Source of the DNA: DATCRE01 sp964235605
GTDB lineage: Bacteria > Bacteroidota > Bacteroidia > Cytophagales > Cyclobacteriaceae
Reading direction: 5' to 3'
Assembly (NCBI GenBank): GCA_964235605.1
Contig: CAXSCR010000014.1
Location: 1 to 64,000, forward strand
Length of the DNA: 64,000 bases
Part shown: positions 33,387 through 42,073 of the stretch, in pieces
Numbering within the stretch: the first letter of the stretch is position 1
Layout of the letters: every line of letters starts with the position of its first letter
Translations under genes and position numbers: made by a program
Notes under the pieces: generated by a model
Seen by the model: only the letters and a program-made list of their open reading frames with translations
Databases searched by the model: none
What the model was told of the DNA's origin: nothing

Positions 33387-33416
33387 CTTTTATTTGTCGG
33401 GGTGGCCAGATTCGAA
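33387..33416. repeat. Right attachment repeat (attR core)
   Basis: 30 bases identical to 6022-6051. It covers the 3' 20 bases of tRNA-Pro and 10 bases beyond. The full tRNA is at this end. Confidence 0.95.
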
Positions 33417-33470
33417 CTGACGACCTCTTGGTCCCAAACCAAGCGCGATACCGGGCTACGCTACACCCCG
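33397..33470 (-). tRNA. tRNA-Pro(TGG)
   Basis: 74 bases. Cloverleaf with acceptor CGGGGTG/CACCCCG, anticodon arm CTTGG-TTTGGGA-CCAAG (anticodon TGG) and T-arm GTTCGAATC. No encoded CCA. It is the integration target; its 3' end is duplicated at 6022-6051. Confidence 0.95.
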
Positions 33471-33554
33471 AACTTTCAATTTTGGCGCAAGATACACTAA
33501 ATCTTTACACCTCCAATCTCTAAAATTATAACTTCATTATATTTTTATGATTTG

Positions 33555-33628
33555 TGATCCGACAGGGAATCGAACCCCGAACCGTCAGATTAGAAATCTG
33601 ATGCTCTATCCAGTTGAGCTATCGGACC
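33555..33628 (-). tRNA. tRNA-Arg(TCT)
   Basis: 74 bases. Acceptor GGTCCGA/TCGGATC (one G-T pair), anticodon arm CAGATTTCTAATCTG with anticodon TCT, T-arm GGTTCGATTCC. No encoded CCA. Confidence 0.95.
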
Positions 33629-33632
33629 ATTA

Positions 33633-33905
33633 TTAATTGTCGTGACTTCGGTACATTGCCAAGCGCATTTTTGACACACGCTCGTAGTTTTCATAATACC
33701 AATCACAATCATTCTTAATCACCAAGTCAAATTTCCTGAATATTTCCAGGATAGTTGCACATTCAAACGCGCCGAGATTGTTTATAAGTGTTTCTTATAA
33801 TCAGTAAGCAGCGCTCCGGTAGTATCAGCTAAGCGTAATACAATGTTCAGACTTACCTGTCCCATTGATCCCTGAGATAACTTTCGACCTGCTTATTTCT
33901 GTAGA
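33633..33905 (-). pseudogene. Unidentified protein fragment with frameshifts, between tRNAs
   Basis: Three minus-strand frames give consecutive protein-like pieces: QVESYLRDQWDR, then SLNIVLRLADTTGALLTDYK, then NNLGAFECATILEIFRKFDL running to a stop at 33633. Together they look like the C-terminal part of one protein broken by two or more indels. I do not recognise the family. Confidence 0.5.
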
Positions 33906-33987
33906 CTTCATTTAAACTTTTATGTACCACGTTTTGTCGATTTAGTACACCTTAAGTTTTTCGAAATCAAACATACCTCAGTATCAT

Positions 33988-34077
<90 letters not shown>

Positions 34078-34235
34078 AGGTTTTTGACTTAGTACCTTTC
34101 TTCTCAAAAAAGGAATGCAAATATATAAGATGAATTAAAACTATAACAGCCCATTTCCCAAATCTTTGAATAAAAGCAGTCTTTTTACGGTTTTTATTCA
34201 AAAAGGTCTTGTTATCCCTAAAGCATAGCACGAAA

Positions 34236-35513
34236 TCAGGTCTTCTGCTTCTTTTTCTTAGCTGCAGGGAAAAGGATATTATTCAAGATTAACCTATAAC
34301 CTGGCGAGTTAGGATGTAAATTAAGATCTGTGGGCTCTTCACCAACCTGATGTTGATAGTCTTCTGGATCATGGCCTCCATAAAAAGTCCAAAAGCCTTT
34401 ACCAAAAACACCATGAATATATTTAGCTTCTTTTATGGTAGCATTTTCGCCCATTAAAACTACATCGGGTTTAATAAGGCTTTTCTTAAAGCCTGTTGTT
34501 TGGCCAAAAAACCCCGCGATTACTTTGGTATGATTTTGCGTTAGCATGGAAGGAATCGGATCCCACTTAGCGGAAAATTCAAAGAGATTAAAATAATCAT
34601 TGTCCTGTCTCACACCACGCTCATTAGGTTGGTTATCGATGTCAGAAAATTCATATTGAAACGGATCGTGAACCAATCTGAAGTTAGTAAAGGCAAACGT
34701 GTTATTGTAATTGATTTTTTCCTGTGCATTAGGATCAGCGGCATCTCCATCAAACATACGCTCGCAAATGTCTACGCCTTCGGCTGAAAGTGCAATATCA
34801 TAACTATCCGTAGCGCTGCACATGGCAAAAAGAAAACCACCGCCAGAAACAAATTCTTTAAACTTTTTAACAACCGCTAGCTTCAATTGTGAGACTTTAT
34901 GAAAGCCATGGCTTCGTGCAATATCTTCTGATTCCTTTTGTTGTTCTATGTACCAGGGCATATTGCTAAACTGACTGTAGAACTTTCCATACTGACCCGT
35001 GAAATCTTCATGGTGAAGGTGAAGCCAATCATATTTCGGTAGAACGCCACTCAGTACTTCATCATCAAAGATCACATCGTAGGGTATTTCAGCGTATGAT
35101 AAAACGAGTGTAACGGCGTCATCCCAAGGTTGTTTTGTTTTTGGTGTATACACAGCAATGCGTGGATATTTCTCTAACTTCATTATATCATAATTCAAAG
35201 CAGGACTAGCCATTTCTGTTATGATTTGATTAGTTTGTGCATCAGAAATAACCTCGAAGCTTACGCCCCTAATTACCAATTCATTTTGAATGGCTGGATT
35301 GTATTTACACATAAAGCTTCCACCTCGGTAATTCAATAACCAATCCACCTCTAATTCACCTTTTAAAATCCAATAGGCGATCCCATAGGCTTTTAGATGG
35401 TTAGTTTGTGTTTCATCCATTGGAATGAAAATAGAGTTACCCTTACAGATTGTTACGGTAAATAATAAAATAAACAAAACCACGCTTCGCATCGTACCCA
35501 TACATGTATTCAT
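34236..35513 (-). CDS. Exported conserved protein annotated in Bacteroidetes as asparagine synthetase B-like
   Basis: 425 residues. A signal peptide (VVLFILLFTVTICKG) is present; the start may be the ATG seven codons further in. Motifs such as WLLNYRGGSFMC, YDWLHLHHEDFTGQYG, SGGGFLFAMCSATDSYDIAL and GFWTFYGGHDPEDY belong to a Bacteroidetes exported family often labelled asparagine synthetase B. It has none of the usual N-terminal nucleophile or synthetase motifs. A class I glutamine amidotransferase-like fold (VSGGGFLFAMC) is more plausible. True substrate unknown. Confidence 0.6.
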   Translation of the reverse strand: MNTCMGTMRSVVLFILLFTVTICKGNSIFIPMDETQTNHLKAYGIAYWILKGELEVDWLLNYRGGSFMCKYNPAIQNELVIRGVSFEVISDAQTNQIITEMASPALNYDIMKLEKYPRIAVYTPKTKQPWDDAVTLVLSYAEIPYDVIFDDEVLSGVLPKYDWLHLHHEDFTGQYGKFYSQFSNMPWYIEQQKESEDIARSHGFHKVSQLKLAVVKKFKEFVSGGGFLFAMCSATDSYDIALSAEGVDICERMFDGDAADPNAQEKINYNNTFAFTNFRLVHDPFQYEFSDIDNQPNERGVRQDNDYFNLFEFSAKWDPIPSMLTQNHTKVIAGFFGQTTGFKKSLIKPDVVLMGENATIKEAKYIHGVFGKGFWTFYGGHDPEDYQHQVGEEPTDLNLHPNSPGYRLILNNILFPAAKKKKQKT

Positions 35514-35653
35514 TTAAAATTACCCAAATTGTGCCTACGCAGGTTGTATCTAACAAGTGAAATCTTAAAATAATTTAATATTTTAGAATTATCGCCGTTG
35601 GAATGTAACATTATAGCAATTTTTCCAACGTATAGTATATAAGTTTAAGTTAC

Positions 35654-36889
35654 ATGAATTTAATAGAAAATATAAAAGAAGGGCTTAGGTCAATTCAGGC
35701 AAACTTATTAAGATCGGTGCTCACAGCACTGATTGTAGCCATAGGCATAACCTCCCTTGTTGGAATCTTAACAGCAATTGATGCTATTGAATATTCAGTA
35801 AATAGTAGTTTGGCCTCTCTGGGTGTTAATACATTCGATATTAGATCAAAGAGAAATCGAGGCTCAAATAATCAGGGTGTGACTGAAAAAAAATACCAGC
35901 AAGTAACACTTACTGAAGCCTTTCAATTTACAAGTCAATATTCAGTTGCGTCTAGTATTAGCTTATCGGCCAATCTCTCAGGTATAGCAGAGGTTAAAAG
36001 ACTTTCAAAAAAAACAAACCCCAATGTAACTGTAATGGGCGTTAATGATGAATATATGGCCATTAAAGGCTTGGCAATTCAGAAAGGACGAAATTTTTCG
36101 TCAATGGAAATTCAGTATGGGGGTCAAGTAGTTATACTCGGTAGTAAAATATTTGAAACGGTATTTAAAAATTATGAAGACCCTATCGGGGATGAGGTAA
36201 CTTTTATGGGAGCCAAATTCAGGGTTATTGCCGTAATAGAACAAAAGGGCCAGTTAGCTGAAGACAATTATGACAATATGGTACTTATCCCAATTATTAA
36301 AGCCAATCAAATGGCCCAAGGCAGGGGACTTTCTTATGATTTAACAGTGGGTATAAGTGACCCAGCTCAGTTTGAATATGCTATGGGCGAAGCTACTGGC
36401 TTGATGCGCAAATTACGTCACGACAAAATAGGTAGAGAGAATTCTTTTGATCTTGAAAAAAGTGAAACGCTCGCTGAAAATTTAAGCAGTATTACAAGGG
36501 GTCTTCGCTTCGGTGGTTTGGGAATAGCTTTTATAACGTTATTAGGTGCCTCTATCGCATTGATGAATATAATGTTGGTAACAGTGACAGAACGCACGCG
36601 TGAGGTAGGAATACGCAAGGCTTTAGGTGCAACGCCACTCAGAATTAGACAACAGTTCATTATTGAAGCCATTGTCGTCTGCATAATTGGTGGAATAGTG
36701 GGCATTATATTAGGAATCTTGATAGGTAATGGCATATCAAAAATTATGGATATAGATGGTTTTATAATTCCATGGATGTGGATGTCTATCGGTATGATTG
36801 TATGTGTAGTAGTGGGATTAATCTCAGGCTATTATCCCGCAAGCAAAGCTTCCAAACTTGATCCAATTGAATCGCTAAGGTTCGAATAA
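35654..36889 (+). CDS. MacB/FtsX-type ABC transporter permease
   Basis: 411 residues. N-terminal helix within LRSIQANLLRSVLTALIVAI, then a periplasmic MacB core domain (about 50-270: IKGLAIQKGRNFSSMEIQYG; VTFMGAKFRVIAVIEQKGQ). Three C-terminal helices follow, with ERTREVGIRKALGATPLRIR and YYPASKASKLDPIESLRFE, the signature of the MacB/LolC family. No ATPase is adjacent. It may work with an ATPase elsewhere in exporting a substrate or in lipoprotein or peptide handling. Confidence 0.85.
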   Translation: MNLIENIKEGLRSIQANLLRSVLTALIVAIGITSLVGILTAIDAIEYSVNSSLASLGVNTFDIRSKRNRGSNNQGVTEKKYQQVTLTEAFQFTSQYSVASSISLSANLSGIAEVKRLSKKTNPNVTVMGVNDEYMAIKGLAIQKGRNFSSMEIQYGGQVVILGSKIFETVFKNYEDPIGDEVTFMGAKFRVIAVIEQKGQLAEDNYDNMVLIPIIKANQMAQGRGLSYDLTVGISDPAQFEYAMGEATGLMRKLRHDKIGRENSFDLEKSETLAENLSSITRGLRFGGLGIAFITLLGASIALMNIMLVTVTERTREVGIRKALGATPLRIRQQFIIEAIVVCIIGGIVGIILGILIGNGISKIMDIDGFIIPWMWMSIGMIVCVVVGLISGYYPASKASKLDPIESLRFE

Positions 36890-37038
36890 GATTGCTTTAT
36901 ATTTTTAAACCCAAGAAACAATTTCATAAAGTTCGGTGTTATGATGCCGAAGCGGTCGCTTCCGGTAACGCGCAACGATTATAAGTTATTTAATAATAGC
37001 GAGTTATTTATGTCGAACTAAAAGAAAGGAGGTACAAG

Positions 37039-37107
37039 ATGTCTAGTCCCAAGCAAATTTTATCATTAAGAAATAAACTAACAAATTCCCGAGGTGCTGT
37101 GGGTTGA
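37039..37107 (+). CDS. 22-residue reading frame with strong Shine-Dalgarno
   Basis: MSSPKQILSLRNKLTNSRGA plus VG, six bases after AGGAGG. A strong ribosome site is unusual for this genome. It may be a leader peptide or a small toxin-like peptide, or chance. Confidence 0.3.
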   Translation: MSSPKQILSLRNKLTNSRGAVG

Positions 37108-37174
37108 TTAAGTGTTAGGTTGTTGTACCTCGGAAATTTTAGTATATTGATAAAATTGAATGAGGATTTTTACT

Positions 37175-37211
37175 GTATCCGGTCCTATCTAGCCGGATAC
37201 TTTTATTTTAT
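37175..37211 (+). terminator. Rho-independent terminator
   Basis: GTATCCGG / CCGGATAC arms, a 10-base loop, then TTTTATTTTAT. Confidence 0.8.
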
Positions 37212-37545
37212 AGCAACCAAAGTCGTATGTATATAGAAGATACGCGGGATGTTCTAATTTCGTTTAAAAAGAATTCTAAACGTAGAACTTTTCCTTTTTT
37301 ACTAATTACCTCAATCTTCCCATTTAAAACATTGACTTGAGTTTTAACAAGATATAAACCAGTACGCTTTCCTTCTACATGGCTATGAAGCGTTTATAAA
37401 GTTTGAATATGTTGTCCTAAATTTTCTCAGAATCAAAACCAATTCCATTGTCTTGAATCATCCAGCAAACAGTATTGTCATCTATTGCTTCTATTGAAAT
37501 TTTAATTTTTAAAATATGATTGATTTTTAGCTGAAAAACTTGATG
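37208..37545 (-). pseudogene. Sensor histidine kinase, C-terminal ATPase fragment
   Basis: The minus strand encodes ISIEAIDDNTVCWMIQDNGI and GFDSEKI (N and G1 boxes of HATPase_c), an in-frame stop, DNIFKLYKRF, then after a frame change HSHVEGKRTGLYLVKTQVNV and LNGKIEVISKKGKVLRLEFF (G2 region and end). No start, sensor or dimerisation region remains, so only the last ~110 residues of a kinase persist. Confidence 0.75.
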
Positions 37546-37547
37546 CA

Positions 37548-38156
37548 CTAAAACAAAGGCATCAATATTCTTGTTACCGTGTTGGCTACAATTTTATGAC
37601 CTTCCGAAGTGGGATGAATGCCATCTGATTGGTTTAGTTTTTCAAGTCCAGCAACATCCTGTAAAAGGAATGGTATTAAAGTAGCTTTGTTCTTTTTAGC
37701 TAATTCCGGAAACATTTTTCTGAATCTTTCAGTATATTCTGGTCCCATGTTGGGGGGTACCATCATTCCAGCAATTACAATCTTGGTATTAGGAAACTTG
37801 GCCTTTACTTCATCAATTATGGCTTGCAGATTTTTTTTGGTTTGGTCTAAAGGAAGTCCACGTAACCCGTCGTTGGCGCCCAGCTCCAGTATGAAAATAT
37901 CTGAAGGTTGACGTAAAACCCAATCGATTCTAGAAAGGCCGCCAGCTGATGTTTCGCCGCTCACACCGGCTTGTATGACCTTACACAATTTACCTTGTTG
38001 ATTTAGTTTTTTCTCAACCAAAGCAGGGAAAGCTTCTTCTGAAGATAACCCGTATCCAGCTGTAAGGCTATCACCAAAAAATAAAATTACTTTAGGCTTG
38101 TGTGTGGCCTGAAAAAGCATTAGGAATGAAATAATTAGTAGCTTATTTACGACCAT
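37548..38156 (-). CDS. tesA: Arylesterase / lysophospholipase L1-like SGNH hydrolase
   Basis: 202 residues. N-terminal hydrophobic signal (LLIISFLMLFQ). The four SGNH blocks are present: GDSLTAG with Ser30, GVSGETSAGG with Gly67, GANDGLRG with Asn95, and DGIHPTSEGH with Asp178 and His181. Divergent from the ABC ATPase and permease genes, the same tesA-ybbA-ybbP arrangement as in gamma-proteobacteria. It likely hydrolyses short acyl esters or lysophospholipids in the periplasm. Confidence 0.9.
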   Translation of the reverse strand: MVVNKLLIISFLMLFQATHKPKVILFFGDSLTAGYGLSSEEAFPALVEKKLNQQGKLCKVIQAGVSGETSAGGLSRIDWVLRQPSDIFILELGANDGLRGLPLDQTKKNLQAIIDEVKAKFPNTKIVIAGMMVPPNMGPEYTERFRKMFPELAKKNKATLIPFLLQDVAGLEKLNQSDGIHPTSEGHKIVANTVTRILMPLF

Positions 38157-38237
38157 AGAGGAAAATACATTTTTCTTTACTGATTCTAAAACAATTTAAG
38201 CGTATATACACTTTTACATTATTGAATACGTAAAACC

Positions 38238-38948
38238 ATGTCAACTGTTGTACTACAAGCTGATAGCCTAACCAAAATTTATCGCTCAGCCGATAAAGCA
38301 CTCACTGTACTTGATCAAGTTTCATTTTCTGTTCATCAAGCAGATTCCATAGCAATAATTGGCCCATCAGGTAGCGGCAAGACAACCTTACTCGGTCTTT
38401 GTGCAGGCTTAGATACACCAACGAGTGGAGATATTTCACTTATAGGACTTAAGCTTAATGCAATGAGTGAAGATGATCGCGCTTATGTACGTAATCAGTT
38501 TGTCGGTTTTGTATTTCAAAACTTTCAGTTATTGTCAACCTTAACTGCCCTTGAGAATGTTTTGCTTCCATTAGAATTACGTGGTGAAAAAAATATCGTT
38601 AATAAAGCCAAAGAGCTTTTGGAAAGGGTAGGGCTAGCAGATCGCATGCATCACTATCCATCTCAGCTTTCAGGAGGGGAACAGCAACGTGTTGCAATGG
38701 CCCGCGCGTTTATTACAAACCCCAAAATTCTCTTCGCCGATGAGCCAACAGGTAATCTTGATGAAGAGAATGCGAATCACATTACGGATTTATTATTTGG
38801 AATGAATAGGGAACAAAAAACTACGCTTGTACTGGTAACGCATAACAGAGAGTTAGCTCAACTCACGCAACGTATTCTACATATGAGAGGTGGAAAGTTA
38901 GTTGATGATGTCAATACGCAATTGCCGGTGATGAAGACTATTCTTTAA
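38238..38948 (+). CDS. ybbA: ABC transporter ATP-binding protein, YbbA/LolD type
   Basis: 236 residues. Walker A GPSGSGKT at 42-49, Q-loop in FVFQNFQLL, signature LSGGEQQRV, Walker B ILFADEPTGNLD and the H-loop VTHNRE. Full-length for the LolD/MacB class. Paired with the large permease 42 bases downstream and divergent from tesA. Confidence 0.95.
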   Translation: MSTVVLQADSLTKIYRSADKALTVLDQVSFSVHQADSIAIIGPSGSGKTTLLGLCAGLDTPTSGDISLIGLKLNAMSEDDRAYVRNQFVGFVFQNFQLLSTLTALENVLLPLELRGEKNIVNKAKELLERVGLADRMHHYPSQLSGGEQQRVAMARAFITNPKILFADEPTGNLDEENANHITDLLFGMNREQKTTLVLVTHNRELAQLTQRILHMRGGKLVDDVNTQLPVMKTIL

Positions 38949-38990
38949 AAATGACACAATCACTCCTTGATTAAACTTGAATGAGCAAGC

Positions 38991-41558
38991 ATGATTAATT
39001 ACACTATAAAATTAAAGCGAAAAGCGAAATTCATTCTCACAGATGTGTGGGTTTGGAAAATGGCCTGGCGTGATGCTCGGCGTAATGTATCCAGGCTTGT
39101 GCTATTTATTGCTTCACTCATAACAGGTATCGCCGCAGTTGTTTCGCTTGATTCTTTAAACAACACTTTACAGCAAGACATTAACAACAATGCCAAAGAA
39201 TTACTAGGCGCAGACTTTGTTGTAAATGGAGATAAGAAATTTAAACCAGAATTACTTGCAGCTTTTGATTCAACCAAACTCGAACAAGCTGCTGAAGCAT
39301 CCATGGCTTCTATGGTATTGTTTCTGAATAATAATCAATCACGATTAATCAGGTTAGTGGCTTTATCAGGGCCGTTTCCATTTTATGGTGATTTTTCAAC
39401 CAAACCTGCGGATGCTTATACAAAGATGAAGTCGGGCTCGTATGCCATTATGGATGAGACGCTGGCTAGTCAGTTTGAAGTGAGTTCGGGTGATTCAATC
39501 AGATTAGGGAATTCTGTTTTTAAAGTTGCTGGTGTTGTTACCAAATTACCTGGAGGCGGAGGTATTATGAGTTCGTTTACTCCTTCCGTATATATTTCAA
39601 TGCTTGATTTAGACTCCACTGGTTTAGTTCAATACGGTAGCCGGGTTAATTATAAACGGTATTTCAAAACAGGATCAGAAGAGATTGCTAACACAACAAT
39701 CAAAGTGTTAGATCCAATATTAAAGAAACAAGGCTATTCGCATGAAACCGTTCAAAGTAAAAAGGAAGGATTAGGTAAAAGCTTTCTTTCCATTTATAAG
39801 TTTTTTGCACTTCTAGCGTTCATCGCTTTGGTTCTAGGTTGTATAGGTGTCGCTAGTTCAGTACATATTTATGCAAGCGAGAAGCGAGAAGAAGTAGCTG
39901 TATTGCGCTGTATTGGCTCCTCAGGATGGCAAGCTTTCAACATTTATTTTATACAGATATTTATTATTGGAATTTTAGGAAGCATTTTAGGCTCCTTTTT
40001 AGGTATTGGTATTCAGCAGCTGTTGCCACTAATTTTAAAAGAGTTTATATCTTTTGAAATAGGGTTTACCATATCATGGAATTCACTTTTGTTTGGCGTT
40101 GTTTTGGGTATAATAGTATCAGGTTTATTCTCGGTACTGCCATTGCTGGCAGTTCGCTTTGTTCCTCCCTTAACGGTGTTACGTGCCGACTTTGAATCAA
40201 GTAAAGTATTTTCAAAAAGTAAAATTGTCGTTCTTATATTAATTGGTCTTTTCCCTATAGGTTTTGCTTCATTTCAAACCAAGAGCTGGTTAACGGGAAT
40301 TTATTTTTCGCTTGGTTTAGCACTAACCTTGTTAGCGCTTACAGGTGTTGCCATGTTGGTACTTTATACCGCACGCAAATTTTTACCAACAAACGCAGGT
40401 TTTATCTGGAGACATTCGTTGTCTAATTTATTTAGACCCAACAATCAAACCCGCGTTCTCTTGGTAACGATTGGTTTAGGAACGTTTATTATTGCTTCTC
40501 TAAATATTATTCAAAAAAGTATGTTAGCGCAAGTAGAGTTCCGCGGACAAGCAAATCAATCAAATACCATTTTATTTGATATACAACCCAGTCAGCGTGA
40601 CGGTGTGGTAAAGTTGATTGAACAACATAAACTAAAGGTCAATCAAGTGGTACCTATTGTGACATGTAGATTGAGTGAATTAAAGGGTAAGTCCATTACA
40701 TTGCTTCAACAAGACTCTATAGATGAAATTCCAGAATGGGCATTAACACGTGAATATCGTATAACCTATCGTGATACGCTTCAAGGATCTGAGGAGTTAA
40801 TAGAAGGAGAGCTGCAAAAGAAAACCAAAGGTAGAGATTCCGTATTCGTTACCATATCAGAAGGTATGGAAGAGACCTTACAAGTATCGGTAGGTGATTC
40901 GTTGATGTTTGATATGCAGGGCGTACCCCTAAAGGCAAAGATTAGCGGAATTCGAAAAGTAGAGTGGCCGAAAGATCCGCCTAATTTTATTTTTGTATTT
41001 CCTGCAGGCTTATTAGAGAACGCACCACAAGTATATGTAACATCTACACGAATTAACGATCAGCAACAAGCCAATGTATTTCAACAGAAACTGATCACCC
41101 AATTTCCAAATGTATCTCTCATAGACTTGCGTCTGATTTTAAGCACCGTAAATGACCTGTTTAATAAACTAGCAATCATAATACGTTTCTTAGCCATGTT
41201 CAGTATTATAACAGGCTTGGTGGTATTAGCTGGTGCAGTTATTAATAGTAAATTTCTTAGAATAAAAGAAAATGTTTTACTGCGCACAATTGGTGCGAGA
41301 ACAAATCAGATAACAAAAATTACACTAATTGAATATGCCTATTTAGGATTATTTTCTACCATAACAGGAATGTTGTTCGCGCTTGGAGGAGGCTGGTTGC
41401 TAACTAAGTTCTTCTTCGAAATAACATTCTCCTTCGATTGGATAGAGTTGCTCATTATAACGATGGGTGTGATAGCCTTAACAGTCGCGATCGGGTGGTT
41501 CAACTCACGTGAAGTAATTAATACACCGCCGCTTCAGGTGTTGAGAAAGGAGAACTAG
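38991..41558 (+). CDS. ybbP: ABC transporter permease, YbbP-like
   Basis: 855 residues. N-terminal AWRDARRNVSRLVLFIAS with the first helix, a periplasmic domain, three helices (about 268-400), a middle pair of helices with a second WRHSLSNLFRPNNQTRVLL start. Then comes a second periplasmic domain, and final helices with FLRIKENVLLRTIGARTNQI and INTPPLQVLRKEN. The duplicated FtsX layout and length fit YbbP. Works with the upstream ATPase; substrate undetermined. Confidence 0.9.
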   Translation: MINYTIKLKRKAKFILTDVWVWKMAWRDARRNVSRLVLFIASLITGIAAVVSLDSLNNTLQQDINNNAKELLGADFVVNGDKKFKPELLAAFDSTKLEQAAEASMASMVLFLNNNQSRLIRLVALSGPFPFYGDFSTKPADAYTKMKSGSYAIMDETLASQFEVSSGDSIRLGNSVFKVAGVVTKLPGGGGIMSSFTPSVYISMLDLDSTGLVQYGSRVNYKRYFKTGSEEIANTTIKVLDPILKKQGYSHETVQSKKEGLGKSFLSIYKFFALLAFIALVLGCIGVASSVHIYASEKREEVAVLRCIGSSGWQAFNIYFIQIFIIGILGSILGSFLGIGIQQLLPLILKEFISFEIGFTISWNSLLFGVVLGIIVSGLFSVLPLLAVRFVPPLTVLRADFESSKVFSKSKIVVLILIGLFPIGFASFQTKSWLTGIYFSLGLALTLLALTGVAMLVLYTARKFLPTNAGFIWRHSLSNLFRPNNQTRVLLVTIGLGTFIIASLNIIQKSMLAQVEFRGQANQSNTILFDIQPSQRDGVVKLIEQHKLKVNQVVPIVTCRLSELKGKSITLLQQDSIDEIPEWALTREYRITYRDTLQGSEELIEGELQKKTKGRDSVFVTISEGMEETLQVSVGDSLMFDMQGVPLKAKISGIRKVEWPKDPPNFIFVFPAGLLENAPQVYVTSTRINDQQQANVFQQKLITQFPNVSLIDLRLILSTVNDLFNKLAIIIRFLAMFSIITGLVVLAGAVINSKFLRIKENVLLRTIGARTNQITKITLIEYAYLGLFSTITGMLFALGGGWLLTKFFFEITFSFDWIELLIITMGVIALTVAIGWFNSREVINTPPLQVLRKEN

Positions 41559-41587
41559 TATTTGTTTATTGGCTATGAGCTATGAGC

Positions 41588-41630
41588 CTTGAGCTACGAG
41601 AGTCTAATCTAAGAATGCTCGTAACTCAAG
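41588..41630. repeat. Intergenic imperfect palindrome
   Basis: CTTGAGCTACGAG and CTCGTAACTCAAG arms with a 17-base spacer, preceded by tandem GAGCTATGAGC-like copies. Resembles the GAGC/TATGAGC low-complexity palindromes scattered between Bacteroidetes genes. Confidence 0.5.
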
Positions 41631-41658
41631 GGTAGAATGATGGTTGATTGTAGCTTAG

Positions 41659-42006
41659 TTACTGAATTACAATTGTCACTTTATTTATTCGATTAGGATC
41701 GAGTTTGCCGGTCTGTTCACCGCCACCTGAATTATCTTTGTCATCCTTTCGGGCGATAACGTAGTAGGAGATGGGTTTCAATTCTTTAAACTTAACAACA
41801 CCTTTTATATCGGTAAGTCCTTCCATAACGGCATTTGTTTCTTTGGTATAGTCGCCTTCAGATTCGTATAAGACAACCTTTGCATTCTCAACTGTATTAC
41901 CAAGTTCATCTCGGATCGTAATAGATAACTGTGTTTTAATCATCATGAAGCTTGATGCGGCCAACAAAAAGTAGATGGCAAATAGTGTACTTATGGATCG
42001 TCTCAT
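41659..42006 (-). CDS. Small exported protein with carboxypeptidase-regulatory-like domain
   Basis: 115 residues from the ATG at 42006 (an open frame continues upstream to 42045). Signal peptide (STLFAIYFLLAASSFMM). Then a single beta-sandwich: LSITIRDELGNTVENAKVVL and GVVKFKELKPISYYVIARKD, as in CarboxypepD_reg-like/CNA-B-like domains. Probably periplasmic or surface. Role unknown. Confidence 0.65.
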   Translation of the reverse strand: MRRSISTLFAIYFLLAASSFMMIKTQLSITIRDELGNTVENAKVVLYESEGDYTKETNAVMEGLTDIKGVVKFKELKPISYYVIARKDDKDNSGGGEQTGKLDPNRINKVTIVIQ

Positions 42007-42073
42007 AGTTTTGAATTTAATATAATAAATATACCAGGTAACCACTCCGAAGTTGGTCTAGATAGTGAAGTAT

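Larger units (their letters stand above)
6022..33416. mobile_element. Integrated element in tRNA-Pro, probably a tailless membrane-containing prophage
   Basis: Bounded by a 30-base direct repeat, with a tyrosine integrase next to the intact tRNA at the right end and a repressor/Cro-like pair at the left end. One copy of the repeat plus the interior is 27,365 bases. Gene order is regulators, small early genes, replication helicase, repeat array, cargo, late operon, integrase. Virion features include a beta-helix spike, a muramidase, a holin-like protein and many small membrane proteins. No terminase, portal, tail-tube, sheath, baseplate, relaxase or secretion-ATPase gene is recognisable. The element boundaries are seen directly. 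Its virus type is inferred. Confidence 0.9.
36930..37211 (+). ncRNA. Possible structured RNA or leader with short reading frame and terminator
   Basis: Within the 658-base gap 36890-37547. It holds a GAAGCG/CGCTTC hairpin near 36950, a consensus Shine-Dalgarno AGGAGG (37027-37032), a short frame 37039-37107, an anti-Shine-Dalgarno match TTGTACCTC (37123-37131) and a terminator at 37175. Structure is seen in the sequence; its existence as an RNA is inferred. Confidence 0.35.

Noticed and set aside
6022..33416. Integrative conjugative element, suggested by ArdC and the helicase
   Set aside because: No relaxase, coupling protein or conjugation pore genes are recognisable, while spike, muramidase and holin-like genes are present.
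6022..33416. Filamentous (inovirus) prophage, suggested by many small membrane proteins
   Set aside because: The element is much larger than usual inoviruses and encodes a 933-residue spike and a muramidase. The ATPase is not of the clear Zot layout with a membrane helix. Not fully excluded.
33377..33442. Integrase start at 33442
   Set aside because: The extra 22 codons are translated tRNA-Pro and attachment repeat; the ATG at 33376 starts the conserved protein.
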